From positions 1-64,000 of the forward strand of contig CAIFEY010000002.1 in assembly GCA_903789635.1 (NCBI GenBank): DNA of 64,000 nucleotides, given 5' to 3'. Below, one piece after another: positions 18,292 through 28,436 of the stretch. The notes beneath the pieces were generated by a model. The model saw only the letters and a program-made list of their open reading frames with translations. It did no database searches and was not told the origin of the DNA. The translations under genes were made by a program, and so were the position numbers. This stretch comes from an uncultured Eubacteriaceae bacterium. GTDB lineage: Bacteria > Bacillota > Clostridia > Peptostreptococcales > Anaerovoracaceae. Position 1 is the stretch's first letter. Each line of letters begins with the position of its first letter.

Positions 18292-19992
18292 ATGACCGGC
18301 ACCATCGGCACGAAGGCGGATGAAAATACTGACAGAGTCAATAATGACAATGATGATAAAAAATCGGAACATCGCCGCATGAGTGCAATCAGGGATTCCA
18401 TCATCGGATCCGGTGATTCCGCGTGGGCGGAGCCGGAGCCGTCGTCCAGGAGCGTGCGGCGGATCATGCACTACCAGTATCAGATCATCGCGGAGGGCGC
18501 GGTCGCGGGAGCGATCGGCGGGGCACTGGTCTCTATCCTGAGGCTGCTGATGCACCACGCCGAGCACTACCGCACGGCGCTTATTTTAGCGGCAAAGGGA
18601 AACTCCCAGGAGGCCCTGATCGCCCTGGCGATCCTCGCTGCCTGCTGCGCGGTTGCGTGCCTCTCCGTGTGGCTGGTTCCGCTCGCCTCGGGATCGGGAA
18701 TCCCGCAGGTGAAGGGCGAGCTGCGCGGCCAGATCGACGAGCCGTGGCTGCAGATCATCGTCAGCAAGCTGCTCGGCACGGTCGCCGGAATCGGCGGCGG
18801 CCTCTCGATGGGAAACGAGGGCCCGAGCGTGCAGATTGGCGCGATGGTCGGAAAGGGCGTCTCGCGGATCATGAAGCGCCCGCTGACCGAGGAGTGGATC
18901 CTGATGAGCGCCGGCGTCGGCGCCGGGCTCTCCTGCGCGTTCAACGCGCCGCTCGCGGCCGTCATGTTCGTGCTGGAGGACATCCACAACAACCTGAATA
19001 AGGACGTCATCTTGACGACGATGGCGGCGGTCGTGACGTCGGACTTCGTGTCCTACCAGATCTTCGGCCTTCACCCGGTCGTGACGATCACCGCGAACAA
19101 GGCCCTGCCGCTCGGCGACTACTGGCTCCTGCTGATCCTGGGAGTGATCCTCGGGGCGTTCGGCGTATTCTTCAACAAGTTCACCGACGTAATGCAGAAC
19201 GTGTACCAGCACGTCTCCAACAAGACCCTGCGCATCGTGATCCCGTTCGTCATGGTCGTCCCGTTCGCGTTCCTGAAGCCGGACGTGCTCGGCACGGGCT
19301 ACGACATCATCGGCGAGTCCGCGGTCGGAAAGTACGCGGCAGCCGGCCTCGCAGTCCTGATCATTCTGAAGTTCTTCTACTCGATGTGCTGCACGACGTC
19401 CGGAGTGCCGGGCGGAATATTCCTCCCGCTGCTCGTCATCGGCGCGCTGACCGGGGGACTGTTCTTCCGGCTTTACTGCGGCGCGACCGGGACCGGGGAC
19501 GAGTACCTCGCGAACTTCGTCCTGTACGGCATGACCGGCTACTTCGCGTCCGTCATCCGCGCGCCGATCACCGGCGTTCTGCTGGTCACCGAGATGACAG
19601 GAAACTTCAACAACTTCCTGTCCCTGACCATCGTGGCGCTGATCGCGTACATCGCGGCGCAGGTCATGCACGGTCAGCCGATCTACGACCAGCTCCTGCG
19701 GAGGCTTCTGCGCACGAGAAACGAGAACACGAACCCCAGCCGCCGCACCAGAAAGGCGATCTTGGACAGCGACGTGCACATCGGCTGCGAGATGGACGGT
19801 CAGCCGGTTAAGAACATGCGTCTCCCTAAGGGATGCCTTGTCATCTCGATCACGCACATGGGCGTCGAGGTCGTCCCGAGCGGCAGCACTATCCTGCACG
19901 GCGGCGACCAGATCAGCGTCATCTGCAGCGCCAGAGATTCCATCACCGTCGACAAGCTCCTCGCCGAGCAGTGCAGGCAGGCCAGACTCTGA
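18292..19992 (+). CDS. ClC family chloride channel or H+/Cl- exchanger
   Basis: Polytopic membrane protein moving chloride. Family signatures are GSGIPQ at about 134-139, GNEGPS with the gating glutamate at about residue 176, and GVPGGIFLPLLVIGAL later. The gating glutamate fits both channels and exchangers. After the membrane part, about 85 cytoplasmic residues (LPKGCLVISI, then GDQISVIC) resemble a TrkA-C (RCK_C) domain. The first ATG (18292) has no clear ribosome site; others at 18379 and 18466 are possible. The N-terminal 55 residues are charged and low in complexity. Confidence 0.9.
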   Translation: MTGTIGTKADENTDRVNNDNDDKKSEHRRMSAIRDSIIGSGDSAWAEPEPSSRSVRRIMHYQYQIIAEGAVAGAIGGALVSILRLLMHHAEHYRTALILAAKGNSQEALIALAILAACCAVACLSVWLVPLASGSGIPQVKGELRGQIDEPWLQIIVSKLLGTVAGIGGGLSMGNEGPSVQIGAMVGKGVSRIMKRPLTEEWILMSAGVGAGLSCAFNAPLAAVMFVLEDIHNNLNKDVILTTMAAVVTSDFVSYQIFGLHPVVTITANKALPLGDYWLLLILGVILGAFGVFFNKFTDVMQNVYQHVSNKTLRIVIPFVMVVPFAFLKPDVLGTGYDIIGESAVGKYAAAGLAVLIILKFFYSMCCTTSGVPGGIFLPLLVIGALTGGLFFRLYCGATGTGDEYLANFVLYGMTGYFASVIRAPITGVLLVTEMTGNFNNFLSLTIVALIAYIAAQVMHGQPIYDQLLRRLLRTRNENTNPSRRTRKAILDSDVHIGCEMDGQPVKNMRLPKGCLVISITHMGVEVVPSGSTILHGGDQISVICSARDSITVDKLLAEQCRQARL

Positions 19993-20031
19993 CCGCAGTT
20001 TTGACAAAACCCACACCCGAACTGCACACGC

Positions 20032-20074
20032 ACCGCCTCCCGCGCAGACCACCTGCGCCCGGGAGGCGGTTTTT
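20032..20074 (+). terminator. Terminator after the ClC gene
   Basis: ACCGCCTCCCG (20032-20042) pairs with CGGGAGGCGGT (20060-20070) and is followed by TTTTT. Confidence 0.85.
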
Positions 20075-20661
20075 CTGCTGCCCTGCCGCACCCCCTGCCG
20101 ACCTCCATCCGACCTGCCGCCGCGCCGAACCGCCTGCCTTCTGATGCCCTGCTGCACCACTGCACGGCTGCCGCGCCGCCGACCCCATCCAGCCTGTCAC
20201 CGCGCCGCCGACCCGTCCGACCTGCTGCCTGCCGCGGGCCCCATCCGGCCAGCCGCCGCCCGCCTGCCGCCTTACGCTGGGCAGCGGCGGAAAATCCGCG
20301 CGGCAGCAGACGATACACAGCGCGGCGGACCGGCCGACACCGCCGACAAACTCGGCGCGGCGAATATCCCCTTATCCCTCCGTATAATCCGAAATTCCTC
20401 CGGGGGTATTGAAGAAACCAGTCCGCTGGGATAGAATACTAATAGTATGTTTGCGCGGCGCGGGCCAGACCGCCGGCCGCGCAGCACGTTTTTTTCTACA
20501 TGCCGGGACCTCGGCAGACATTATTTCCGGATTCAATTCTTTCCGTTTCCATCGGAATCTTCCCTAATGAACGACTTAAGACCGGGGCATGTGAAGCTGG
20601 GAAATCCGCTGTGTGCAGGAACACAGGGGACTTTTAATGTTACATTCTAATTTTCATAAGG
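20075..20661. other. GC-rich gene-free region before rho
   Basis: The first 250 bases are strongly C-rich on the plus strand with many CCGCC and GACCTGC repeats and no credible gene. A TATAAT-like box near 20380 and GAATACTAATAGTATG near 20435 may be promoter parts for rho. The long leader before rho would fit the autoregulation known for rho in other bacteria, but no specific signal is visible. Confidence 0.4.
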
Positions 20662-22638
20662 ATGCAGATATTTACGGAGAGGCGCAGCATCCGCGCCGAA
20701 GGAGAAATGGCCACAAGGACGAGCAAGGATACCGATCACAAGGAAACAATGACGGCGGCGGAAGAGAAGCCGAAGACGCGCCGCTGCAGGACGGTGAAGA
20801 AGGCGGACGGCGCCGCAGAGAATGGACCAGACGCGAAGTCGGAGGACAAGCCGAAGAGAAGGACCTCCACGACCAGAAAGACGGCCGCGAAGAAGTCTGC
20901 TTCCTCGGCTGAATCGAAGAAAGCCGCCGCAGCCGACGCGGATGGTAAAACGATGGAAAAGAAGACCACGCGCAGGACGACGAGAAAGTCAACTTCTACG
21001 GCGAAGAGTTCAGGAACCAGGACTGCTGCGAGAAGGTCCTCTTCCGCGGCGGAAGACACGGCGGAGAGGAAGACAACGCGCCGCCGCACGGCGCATAAGG
21101 TCGTTGCAGAGGGGATCACGGAGACAGCGCCGGAGCGAGAGGCAGCCGCCGCTGACAATGAGCGTGCAGCAATTGAGAGCGATGCGAATGCAGTGAAGGC
21201 GGAAATGATGGCGGAGGACACCGAGCAGGGTGTGATTTTTTCATCCGCGCACAGGGATGATGCCGCCTCGGAAATGGCCGCTGAGGCCCCTGCAGGGCCG
21301 CAGGACACGTCGGAGGAGCACGGACTGACCGCAGACACGGCTGACCGTGAAGATGCGGCAGAGGCTTTGCCGCAGGAGAGCGCGCCTGAAGAGGCGGATG
21401 ACGGCGGGCAGCACTATGATCACCATGACCATCATGAACACCACGATGGTCACGAGCACCACGACCACCATGACCGCAGCGGGGAACACAGCCGCGAACA
21501 TAACAATGAAGACCGGCCGGTCGTCAGCGGAATCCTGGACCTCGCGGACGGCGGATTCGGGTTCCTGCGCGCGGAGGACTTCCGGTCCACCGACCAGGAC
21601 ATCTACGTGTCGCCGACGCAGATCAGAAGGTTCAACCTCAAGACCGGAGACGAGATCACTGGAATCAGCCGCCGCCCGGGACCGAACGAGAAGTTCGGCG
21701 CACTGCTGTACGTCAACGAGGTGAACGGACGCGACCTTTCCGAGGCGATCCACCGCCCGCAGTTCGAGTCCCTGACGCCGATCTTCCCGAACGAGAGGAT
21801 GCGCCTGGAGGGCGGCGGCAGCAACGACCTGTCCGTGCGCCTGATCGACCTGATCGCGCCGATCGGAAGGGGCCAGCGCGGCATGATCGTCGCCCCGCCT
21901 AAGGCCGGAAAGACGACGCTGCTGAAGAACATCGCCAGGAGCATCGAGGACAATTACCCGGACACGGTGCTGTACGTGCTTTTGATCGACGAGCGCCCGG
22001 AGGAGGTCACCGACATGAAGCGCACGCTGAAGCGCGGACAGGTCATCTCCTCGACGTTCGACGAGCTCCCGGCGCACCACGTCAAGGTCACCGAGATGAT
22101 GCTCGCCAGGGCCAAGAGGCTCGCCGAGCACGGCATGGACGTCGTGATCCTGCTCGACAGCCTGACGCGCCTGACCCGCGCGTACAACCTGTACATCCCG
22201 GCCTCCGGAAGGACGCTGTCCGGCGGAATCGACCCGGGCGCGTTCTACGGGCCTAAGCGCTTCTTCGGAGCCGCGAGAAACATCGAGGACGGCGGCAGCA
22301 TCACGATCCTGGCGACGGCCCTGGTCGACACGGGGAGCCGGATGGACGATGTTATCTTTGAGGAGTTTAAGGGTACGGGAAATATGGAGCTGCACCTCGA
22401 CAGGAAGATGTCCGAGAAGCGCATCTTCCCTGCGATCGACATCAACAAGTCGGGAACCAGGCGGGAGGAGCTGCTGATGGATAAGGACGAGCTCGAGGCC
22501 ATCTGGACGATGCGCCGTGCGATCGCCAACCAGTCCGCGCAGGACGTCACGGAAGAGGTGCTGAACAACCTCTCCCACACCAAGAACAACCGGGATTTCA
22601 TCGAAATCATCCGCAAGATCTTCCATCAGGAGAAGTAA
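20662..22638 (+). CDS. rho: Transcription termination factor Rho with long charged and His-rich N-terminus
   Basis: Hexameric RNA helicase that ends transcription. The RNA-binding cold-shock-like domain ([15 protein letters not shown]) starts near residue 290. The ATP loop APPKAGKTT is near 411-419, Walker [11 protein letters not shown] near 494-503, and the C-terminal Rho core is complete. The N-terminal 290 residues are not a normal Rho start. Residues about 15-160 are Lys, Arg, Thr and Ala-rich, 170-245 acidic, and about 252-278 consist largely of His with Asp and Glu ([10 protein letters not shown]). The start is uncertain: 20662 and 20707 are both in frame and neither ribosome site is well spaced. 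yqhQ follows after 3 bases. Confidence 0.95.
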   Translation: MQIFTERRSIRAEGEMATRTSKDTDHKETMTAAEEKPKTRRCRTVKKADGAAENGPDAKSEDKPKRRTSTTRKTAAKKSASSAESKKAAAADADGKTMEKKTTRRTTRKSTSTAKSSGTRTAARRSSSAAEDTAERKTTRRRTAHKVVAEGITETAPEREAAAADNERAAIESDANAVKAEMMAEDTEQGVIFSSAHRDDAASEMAAEAPAGPQDTSEEHGLTADTADREDAAEALPQESAPEEADDGGQHYDHHDHHEHHDGHEHHDHHDRSGEHSREHNNEDRPVVSGILDLADGGFGFLRAEDFRSTDQDIYVSPTQIRRFNLKTGDEITGISRRPGPNEKFGALLYVNEVNGRDLSEAIHRPQFESLTPIFPNERMRLEGGGSNDLSVRLIDLIAPIGRGQRGMIVAPPKAGKTTLLKNIARSIEDNYPDTVLYVLLIDERPEEVTDMKRTLKRGQVISSTFDELPAHHVKVTEMMLARAKRLAEHGMDVVILLDSLTRLTRAYNLYIPASGRTLSGGIDPGAFYGPKRFFGAARNIEDGGSITILATALVDTGSRMDDVIFEEFKGTGNMELHLDRKMSEKRIFPAIDINKSGTRREELLMDKDELEAIWTMRRAIANQSAQDVTEEVLNNLSHTKNNRDFIEIIRKIFHQEK

Positions 22639-22641
22639 AGA

Positions 22642-23832
22642 ATGCTGGACAGAAAGAAAATATTTTTAAAAGAGGCCTGCCCGACGTCGATCGGCGGCCA
22701 GGCGATCATGGAGGGCGTGATGATGCAGGGCGTGTACCGCACGGCCGCGGCCGTCCGCCTTCCCGACAGCCGCATCTACCTGAAGACCTGGAACGTCAGC
22801 CAGAAGAAGGCGTGGAGAAAGATCCCACTCCTTCGCGGCGCGGTCAGCTTCTTCACCTCGCTGGTCTTCGGCATGAAGATCCTGATGTTCTCCGCGGACG
22901 TCGCGGTCTACTTCGATGAGGAGGAAGAAACTGGTAATTCCGGCGCCGATTCGTCCAATCCGGCAGATTCATCCAAGCCGTCCGGTCATGCAGCCTCCGC
23001 GCAGACAAAATCCACCGCCCCAGGAGCCGCATCCGGATCTGCTGAGGAGAAGCCCGCCGGTCCGATCGAGACCTGGCTGCTGACGCATTTCAGCGAAAAG
23101 TTCGTCTGGAACCTGGTGATGGCGCTGTCCGTCGCGTTTGCCATGGCGTTCGCGGTACTCGTGTTCGCGGTGCTGCCGACGGCAGCGGTCAGCGTGCTGA
23201 AGCCGGTCGTTCACAGCGCGGTGGGGCTGAACCTGATCGAGGGGCTGCTGCGCCTCGCCATGTTCGTCCTGTACATCGTCGTGATCAGCCGGATGAAGGA
23301 TATTCAGCGCGTGTTCGAGTACCACGGGGCGGAGCATAAGACGATCCACTGCTTTGAGAACGGGCGGGAGCTGAAGCCGGAGAACGCGAGAGACTTCTAC
23401 ACGCTGCACCCGCGCTGCGGGACGAGCTTCCTGATGTTCGTCATGGTCGTCAGCCTCGTGCTGTTCTCGCTGCTTGGCTGGCCGTCGCTGGCGTGGAGAA
23501 TCGTGTCCCGCGTCATCCTGATGCCGGTCGTCGCCGGAATCTCCTACGAGATCCTGCGCTGGGCGGGTAAGTCGTCCAACCCGGTCGTGGAGATCCTGAG
23601 CTGGCCGGGGCTGCTGCTGCAGAAACTGACGACGCGCGAGCCGGACGACAGCCAGGTGGAGATCGCGATGACGGCGATGAAGGCCGTCCTGAAGCCGGAC
23701 GGAGAGCCGGAAGTCGAGGGAATCTGCAGTCCGGACGCAGAAATCCTGGAACCGATGAGCATAGAAAGTGATAATGAGAGGGAATCCGGCGCGGAGAAAA
23801 GGTCCGCGCAGGAAGACCGCATGAATTCGTAA
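22642..23832 (+). CDS. DUF1385 membrane protein (YqhQ-like)
   Basis: Polytopic membrane protein of unknown biochemical function. The family signature SIGGQAIMEGVMMQG is at about 13-27 and YHGAEHKTIHCFE near 230. About four to five hydrophobic segments follow. Residues about 93-145 are a Ser, Ala, Gly and Pro-rich linker inserted after the first domain, and the C-terminus is acidic. AGGAGAAG before the ATG overlaps the rho coding end, so it is probably co-translated with rho. It is followed closely by prmC. Confidence 0.85.
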   Translation: MLDRKKIFLKEACPTSIGGQAIMEGVMMQGVYRTAAAVRLPDSRIYLKTWNVSQKKAWRKIPLLRGAVSFFTSLVFGMKILMFSADVAVYFDEEEETGNSGADSSNPADSSKPSGHAASAQTKSTAPGAASGSAEEKPAGPIETWLLTHFSEKFVWNLVMALSVAFAMAFAVLVFAVLPTAAVSVLKPVVHSAVGLNLIEGLLRLAMFVLYIVVISRMKDIQRVFEYHGAEHKTIHCFENGRELKPENARDFYTLHPRCGTSFLMFVMVVSLVLFSLLGWPSLAWRIVSRVILMPVVAGISYEILRWAGKSSNPVVEILSWPGLLLQKLTTREPDDSQVEIAMTAMKAVLKPDGEPEVEGICSPDAEILEPMSIESDNERESGAEKRSAQEDRMNS

Positions 23833-23848
23833 AGAAGGTAATACAGCA

Positions 23849-24760
23849 ATGAGTATGAGAGTTAAAGAGCTGCTGGAAATGGGTGAAAAACAGCTTCGGG
23901 AGTGCGAGGTCGCGGACGCGGCGATCGACAACAAGCTGCTGTTCTGCTATCTGATGCATGTCCCGACGTCGCGTCTGATCCTGGAGTACCAGCATGTGGT
24001 GCACGACGAACAGTGCGACGCCTATTTTGAGCTTCTGGACCGGCGCTGCGCGGGCGAACCGCTGCAGTACATCACCGGCGTGCAGGAATTCATGGGGCTT
24101 CCGTTCAAGGTCAACCCGAGCGTGCTGATCCCGCGCCAAGATACGGAGATCTTGGTGGAGAACGCCGTCTCCGTCATGAACGAGAACAAGCTGAACGGCG
24201 AGGAACTGCCGCTGAAGACGCGCAGGTACTGGGACATCCTGGACCTCTGCACGGGCAGCGGCGCGATCGGCGTGTCCGTCGCCAGGCTCGCCGACAAGGT
24301 CGGGCTGAAGCTGACCTGCTCGGACATCAGCGAGGACGCGCTGGCGGTCGCGAGGGAGAACGCCCAGAAGAACGAGGTCACCGCCGAGTTCGTGCAGGGC
24401 GACCTGTTCGCGCCGTTCCGGAAGCGCTTCCGCAGGCGCAGGTTCGACATCATCTTCTCGAACCCGCCGTACATCCGCTCGGCCGTGATCCCGTCCCTGC
24501 AGAGGGAGATCAACGAACACGAGCCGATCCTGGCGCTGGACGGTGGCGAGGACGGCATGTCCTTCTACCGCCGGATCGTCGCCGAGGCGCCGGACTTCCT
24601 GAAGAAGGACGGCGTGCTGATGATGGAGATCGGGTTCGACCAGCTCGAGGAGGTCACGGCGCTGATGGAAGAGACACACCGCTACGACCATATTCAGGGC
24701 CTGAGGGACCTGGCAGGACTGGACCGCGTGGTCTTCGCCTGCGCGAAAGGGGATAAATAA
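23849..24760 (+). CDS. prmC: Peptide chain release factor N5-glutamine methyltransferase PrmC
   Basis: Methylates the glutamine of the GGQ motif in release factors. It has an N-terminal helical domain, the SAM-binding motif DLCTGSGAIGVSVA near 131-144, and the substrate motif NPPYI with N205 to Y208. The 303-residue length is usual. Its usual partner prfA is 3.7 kb downstream with rpmE between, a grouping common in Clostridia. The next gene starts 4 bases after the stop. Confidence 0.95.
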   Translation: MSMRVKELLEMGEKQLRECEVADAAIDNKLLFCYLMHVPTSRLILEYQHVVHDEQCDAYFELLDRRCAGEPLQYITGVQEFMGLPFKVNPSVLIPRQDTEILVENAVSVMNENKLNGEELPLKTRRYWDILDLCTGSGAIGVSVARLADKVGLKLTCSDISEDALAVARENAQKNEVTAEFVQGDLFAPFRKRFRRRRFDIIFSNPPYIRSAVIPSLQREINEHEPILALDGGEDGMSFYRRIVAEAPDFLKKDGVLMMEIGFDQLEEVTALMEETHRYDHIQGLRDLAGLDRVVFACAKGDK

Positions 24761-24763
24761 TCA

Positions 24764-26476
24764 ATGAGAGATAAACACAGTCTGGAGGATATCCTGCGCC
24801 GCATCGACAGGCGCGGATATCCCGCATATAAGGATACGCGCGGAGACTACGACTTCGGCGCGTACGTACTCAGGATCGTCCACGTGCAGGGCGATCCTTT
24901 TGCCGCGCCGTCGAGCCTGGAGATCGTGGTTCCGGCGGGGACCGCGGGCTTCCCGGAGGACCTGTACCGTGAGAAGTACCGCAGGATCACGCTGGAGGAC
25001 CTGCTGCTGAGGAGGTTCTCCGAGGCGGCGGGCAGGCTCTCCGGGCGTACGGGCTCGGGCAAGAGCGGCCTGGTCTCCTGCATGCACTGCGGCCAGGAGA
25101 TCCTGGAGCGAAGCGCGTGTACAGTATCCAGGGACGGCTCGGTCACAGTCCGCTTCACCGTCGGCTTCCCGGCGAGAGGCAGGACGATCCAGTCCCGCCC
25201 GCTGATCGACCTCCTGATCGGCGACCTCCCGAAGGTCGTCAGCCGCACACTCCGCTGCGCTTCCATCGACAAAGACAAGCTGACCAGGGTGTTCGACCTG
25301 GCGGATGACCGCGAATCCATCCGCGCCCAGCTCGAGCCGAACGGCCTGGTCGCCTTCATCGCGGACGGCAGCATCCTGGCGAGGGCATCCGGCGTTTCCC
25401 AGAAGCCGATGCGGGGCGCGGTCCCGCTGAAGACGCCGGATTCCCTGGCCGTCGAGCTCGATCTCCCGCACCGCGGCAGGGTCCGCGGCATGGGAATCCG
25501 CAAGGGGATCACGCTGATCTGCGGCGGCGGCTACCACGGAAAGTCCACCTTCCTGAAGGCGATGGAGCAGGGCATCTACCCGCACATCGAGGGAGACGGA
25601 AGGGAACTCGCGGTGACCGAGGACACCGCCGTCAAGCTGCGCGCGGAGGACGGCAGGAGCATCTGCCGCACCGACATCTCGATGTTCATCGGCAGCCTGC
25701 CGGACGGAAGGGACACGAGGAGCTTCTCGACCCTGGACGCGAGCGGAAGCACGTCGCAGGCCGCGGCGGCGTCCGAGGCTATTGAGGCGGGTGCGCATAC
25801 GTTTTTGATCGACGAGGACACAAGCGCGACCAACTTCATGGTCAGGGACGAGCTGATGCAGCGCGTGATCCACAGGGATCAGGAGCCGATCACGCCGTAC
25901 ATCGAGCGGATCCGCCAGCTGTACGACAGTCTCGGCATTTCGACCGTCATCGTCGCCGGAAGCTCCGGCGCGTTCTTTCACGCGGCGGACACGGTGATCC
26001 AGATGGACCGCTACGTCCCGTACGACATCACGGAGAGGGCCAAGGCGGCCGCGGCGGACGAGAAGAAGCCGAGGATCGCGGAGGAGCCGCTCGACCCGCC
26101 GAGTATGGACCGCGTCCCGCTCAGAAGGACGGACCTGCGCCATAAGGGCAGGCTGAAGATCTACTCGAACGGGCTCGACGGATTCTCGCTGAACCACGAC
26201 GACGTGGACCTGCGCAACCTGGAGCAGCTCACGGACCCGGGACAGGTCACCGCGCTCGCGCACATGACGACGTATCTGCTGGAGAACGGTTTCGACGGCA
26301 GGCGCTCTCTCAGGCAGGTCACGGAGCTCTTTGTCCAGGAGACGGAGCGGAGCGGCTTCCACGCGTTCTGCGGAAACCAGGTCCCGGGAGGACTCGCGAT
26401 GCCGCGCCGGCAGGAGCTGTACGCGTGCCTGAATCGGTGCCGCCTGCTCCGCATGAAGGAATCCTCTGACCTGTAA
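24764..26476 (+). CDS. Predicted ATPase of the ABC class (ABC_ATPase family)
   Basis: Soluble P-loop protein. It has a long N-terminal domain, a Walker A GGGYHGKST at about 253-261, TFLIDEDTSATNFMVRD as Walker B and the following loop (about 346-362), and a C-terminal helical domain. The 570 residues match the COG3044 family. No membrane span or substrate domain is present, so it is not a transporter subunit. Its role in bacteria is unknown to me. It starts 4 bases after prmC and is likely co-transcribed. Confidence 0.85.
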   Translation: MRDKHSLEDILRRIDRRGYPAYKDTRGDYDFGAYVLRIVHVQGDPFAAPSSLEIVVPAGTAGFPEDLYREKYRRITLEDLLLRRFSEAAGRLSGRTGSGKSGLVSCMHCGQEILERSACTVSRDGSVTVRFTVGFPARGRTIQSRPLIDLLIGDLPKVVSRTLRCASIDKDKLTRVFDLADDRESIRAQLEPNGLVAFIADGSILARASGVSQKPMRGAVPLKTPDSLAVELDLPHRGRVRGMGIRKGITLICGGGYHGKSTFLKAMEQGIYPHIEGDGRELAVTEDTAVKLRAEDGRSICRTDISMFIGSLPDGRDTRSFSTLDASGSTSQAAAASEAIEAGAHTFLIDEDTSATNFMVRDELMQRVIHRDQEPITPYIERIRQLYDSLGISTVIVAGSSGAFFHAADTVIQMDRYVPYDITERAKAAAADEKKPRIAEEPLDPPSMDRVPLRRTDLRHKGRLKIYSNGLDGFSLNHDDVDLRNLEQLTDPGQVTALAHMTTYLLENGFDGRRSLRQVTELFVQETERSGFHAFCGNQVPGGLAMPRRQELYACLNRCRLLRMKESSDL

Positions 26477-26496
26477 GATTTTGTCAAGAATATACC

Positions 26497-26526
26497 TTGA
26501 CGCAGGGGGTTAAACCGTGATATCAT
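26497..26526 (+). promoter_or_regulatory. rpmE promoter
   Basis: TTGACG (26497-26502), an 18-base spacer and TATCAT (26521-26526) with an extended TG element just before the -10. Confidence 0.65.
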
Positions 26527-26596
26527 TGATAAGCTGTTGTAGTAAAGCTAAAATAACTGCGGAGGCACCGCCTCACAGAGAAAGAGGGGAATAAGC

Positions 26597-26794
26597 ATGA
26601 AGGAAGGAATCCATCCTAAGTATGTGGACTGTAAAGTAACTTGCGCATGTGGAAATACATTTATGACCAAGTCGACCAAGCCAGAAATGAGACTTGATGT
26701 GTGCTCAGCGTGTCATCCGTTCTTTACAGGACAGCAGAAGTTCGCCAACCGCGGCGGACGTGTCGAGAAGTTCAAGCAGAAGTACGGACTGTAA
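26597..26794 (+). CDS. rpmE: 50S ribosomal protein L31 (zinc type)
   Basis: Small ribosomal protein of the central protuberance. The 65 residues carry the zinc cysteines C16, C18, C36 and C39, so this is the C+ (RpmE) rather than the zinc-free paralogue. AGAGGGG lies before the ATG. It has its own promoter and terminator and is a single-gene unit. I see no second, zinc-independent L31 here. Confidence 0.97.
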   Translation: MKEGIHPKYVDCKVTCACGNTFMTKSTKPEMRLDVCSACHPFFTGQQKFANRGGRVEKFKQKYGL

Positions 26795-26818
26795 AAATCG
26801 ACCTGCAGCAACGAGAAC

Positions 26819-26846
26819 AAGCCGGAAGTTTCTTCCGGCTCTTTTC
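26819..26846 (+). terminator. rpmE terminator
   Basis: AGCCGGAA (26820-26827) and TTCCGGCT (26833-26840) form an 8-bp stem followed by CTTTTC. Confidence 0.85.
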
Positions 26847-26925
26847 ATAGCATGGAATTCGGATTCAGCCGGTCTGCATCCGATTTTGAATACATGATGA
26901 CGCATGATTATTGTTTACCATTTTA

Positions 26926-26934
26926 TGGTATAAT
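26926..26934 (+). promoter_or_regulatory. Extended -10 promoter for the ATP-grasp gene
   Basis: TGGTATAAT (26926-26934) is an extended -10 box about 95 bases before the start. The -35 (GATTAT) is poor. Confidence 0.5.
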
Positions 26935-27029
26935 ATTGCGGAATCACCAGATTTAACGATCCGCTCCGTGGATGAGGCAGCCAGCCCGCGTCCGGAGAGG
27001 GAGAGTGCCGCAGAGGCGGAGGAGATAAA

Positions 27030-28067
27030 ATGGCAGAGAATAAGTTGGGTTACAGGCTCAGAGTTTTCAAGAACGCGAGCTTCGCTAAATTTAATGATGT
27101 AGTGAATACGGCTCATGAGCGCTCCGGCTTCAGCAAGGCACGCTGCGTGAAGGAGATCATTCACTGCATGCGTAAGTTTGATGCCGGCTACTACGATTAT
27201 ATTATTTTCCAGTTCTATAATCTGACCGACGCACAGAGGGACACCTATCTGACGCGCTTCAGAAGCAAGAAGCTGATCTCTCAGTACAACGACGAGAGCT
27301 ATGCGCATATCTTCGACAACAAGGACGAGTTCAACAAGGTCTTCAAGGACTACATCGGAAGAGAGTCCGTGGACATGCTGGAGGCTTCCCGCGATGAGGT
27401 CATCGACTTCTACAACCGCAAGAAGGACCAGAACCAGAAGATCTTCGCCAAGATGCGTGACCTGACCTGCGGAAGAGGTGCGGAGCTGCTGGACCCGGAG
27501 AACTTCGACGATGAAGAGGCGTTCTACGAGTACGTCAAGGCCAAGGGCTTCGGAACCCTGGAGGACTGCATCGTCAACCACCCGGACTTAGCTAAGGTTT
27601 ACCCGTATTCCGTAAACTGCATGCGCATGATCACGCTGATCGGAGACGACGGAAAGCCGCATCTGATCTACGCGGTCCAGAAGTTCGGAAACAACAAGAG
27701 AATCGTCGACAACTACGGCGTGCACGGTCCGGTCGACCTGGAGGACGGAACATTCCTGTATCCAGCTCATCCGGGCGAGACGACGTCCGACAAGCTGTAC
27801 GACAGACACCCGTTCTCCGACTATCCGCTGATCGGATTCAAGACCCCTTACTTCAAGGAGGCCAAGCAGATGGTCCTGGACGCAGCCATGGTCGTACCGC
27901 AGATGCGTTACATCGGCTGGGACGTCGCGATCACACCGACGGGCCCTGCGATCATCGAGGGAAACAACTACTGTGCGCATGACTTCTGGCAGCTGCCGGG
28001 TCAGACGCCGGGAGGAATCGGAATCATCCCAACACTGAAGAAGATCGTTCCGAGCTTCCAGTACTAG
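27030..28067 (+). CDS. Sugar-transfer associated ATP-grasp protein
   Basis: Predicted ATP-dependent carboxylate-amine or thiol ligase of the ATPgrasp_ST family, often found near polysaccharide genes. The conserved C-terminal part has RYIGWDVAITPTGPAIIEGN (about 290-312), typical of ATP-grasp metal and ATP sites. The N-terminal 120 residues are helical. The 345-residue length is near normal. GGAGGAG lies 6 bases before the ATG. It stands alone here between rpmE and prfA, so the substrate cannot be inferred. Confidence 0.8.
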   Translation: MAENKLGYRLRVFKNASFAKFNDVVNTAHERSGFSKARCVKEIIHCMRKFDAGYYDYIIFQFYNLTDAQRDTYLTRFRSKKLISQYNDESYAHIFDNKDEFNKVFKDYIGRESVDMLEASRDEVIDFYNRKKDQNQKIFAKMRDLTCGRGAELLDPENFDDEEAFYEYVKAKGFGTLEDCIVNHPDLAKVYPYSVNCMRMITLIGDDGKPHLIYAVQKFGNNKRIVDNYGVHGPVDLEDGTFLYPAHPGETTSDKLYDRHPFSDYPLIGFKTPYFKEAKQMVLDAAMVVPQMRYIGWDVAITPTGPAIIEGNNYCAHDFWQLPGQTPGGIGIIPTLKKIVPSFQY

Positions 28068-28192
28068 CGAATATACAGCCGTCATAATCTGAGGACTGCA
28101 TGTGAGTCATTCCGCGGAGCCGTGGGACGCCTGATCATCGGGCGCTTCCGGCAGGGCGGGGTGGTTCATATCCCGTTTATGATGGCTTTTTA

Positions 28193-28238
28193 GAGTGCGT
28201 TTTTCCCGCCTGAGTATGAGGCGGGGAGCGCACTTTTC
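28193..28238 (+). terminator. Terminator before prfA
   Basis: Stems AGTGCG/CGCACT and CCCGCCT/AGGCGGG form a two-part hairpin ending in TTTT. Confidence 0.75.
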
Positions 28239-28267
28239 ATTTATGGCAGTGACGTTGATGCTGCTCA

Positions 28268-28323
28268 GGGACAAAGGATACGCAGCAGATCAGTCAACTG
28301 ACCTGATGATTCATTTTTGTCCC
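28268..28323. other. Long inverted repeat upstream of prfA
   Basis: GGGACAAA (28268-28275) and TTTGTCCC (28316-28323) enclose an inner GATCAGTC/GACCTGAT stem. It lies before the prfA promoter, so it would not be in that leader unless an earlier start exists. Confidence 0.4.
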
Positions 28324-28363
28324 AGGGAGACCTGCACGGGGGCCTCGCGGCCGCGCGATGTGG

Positions 28364-28392
28364 GTGACAACGGAAAATCGGTATGGTAGAAT
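28364..28392 (+). promoter_or_regulatory. prfA promoter
   Basis: GTGACA (28364-28369), a 17-base spacer and TAGAAT (28387-28392) with TG before the -10. Confidence 0.65.
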
Positions 28393-28436
28393 AATAAGTT
28401 AGAGAAAGCCGTGTAAAACAGGCGGGGGAGTATAAG

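Noticed and set aside
20447-20650. 67-codon frame upstream of rho
   Set aside because: No ribosome site, Arg and Phe-rich with no pattern; it more likely belongs to the rho leader.
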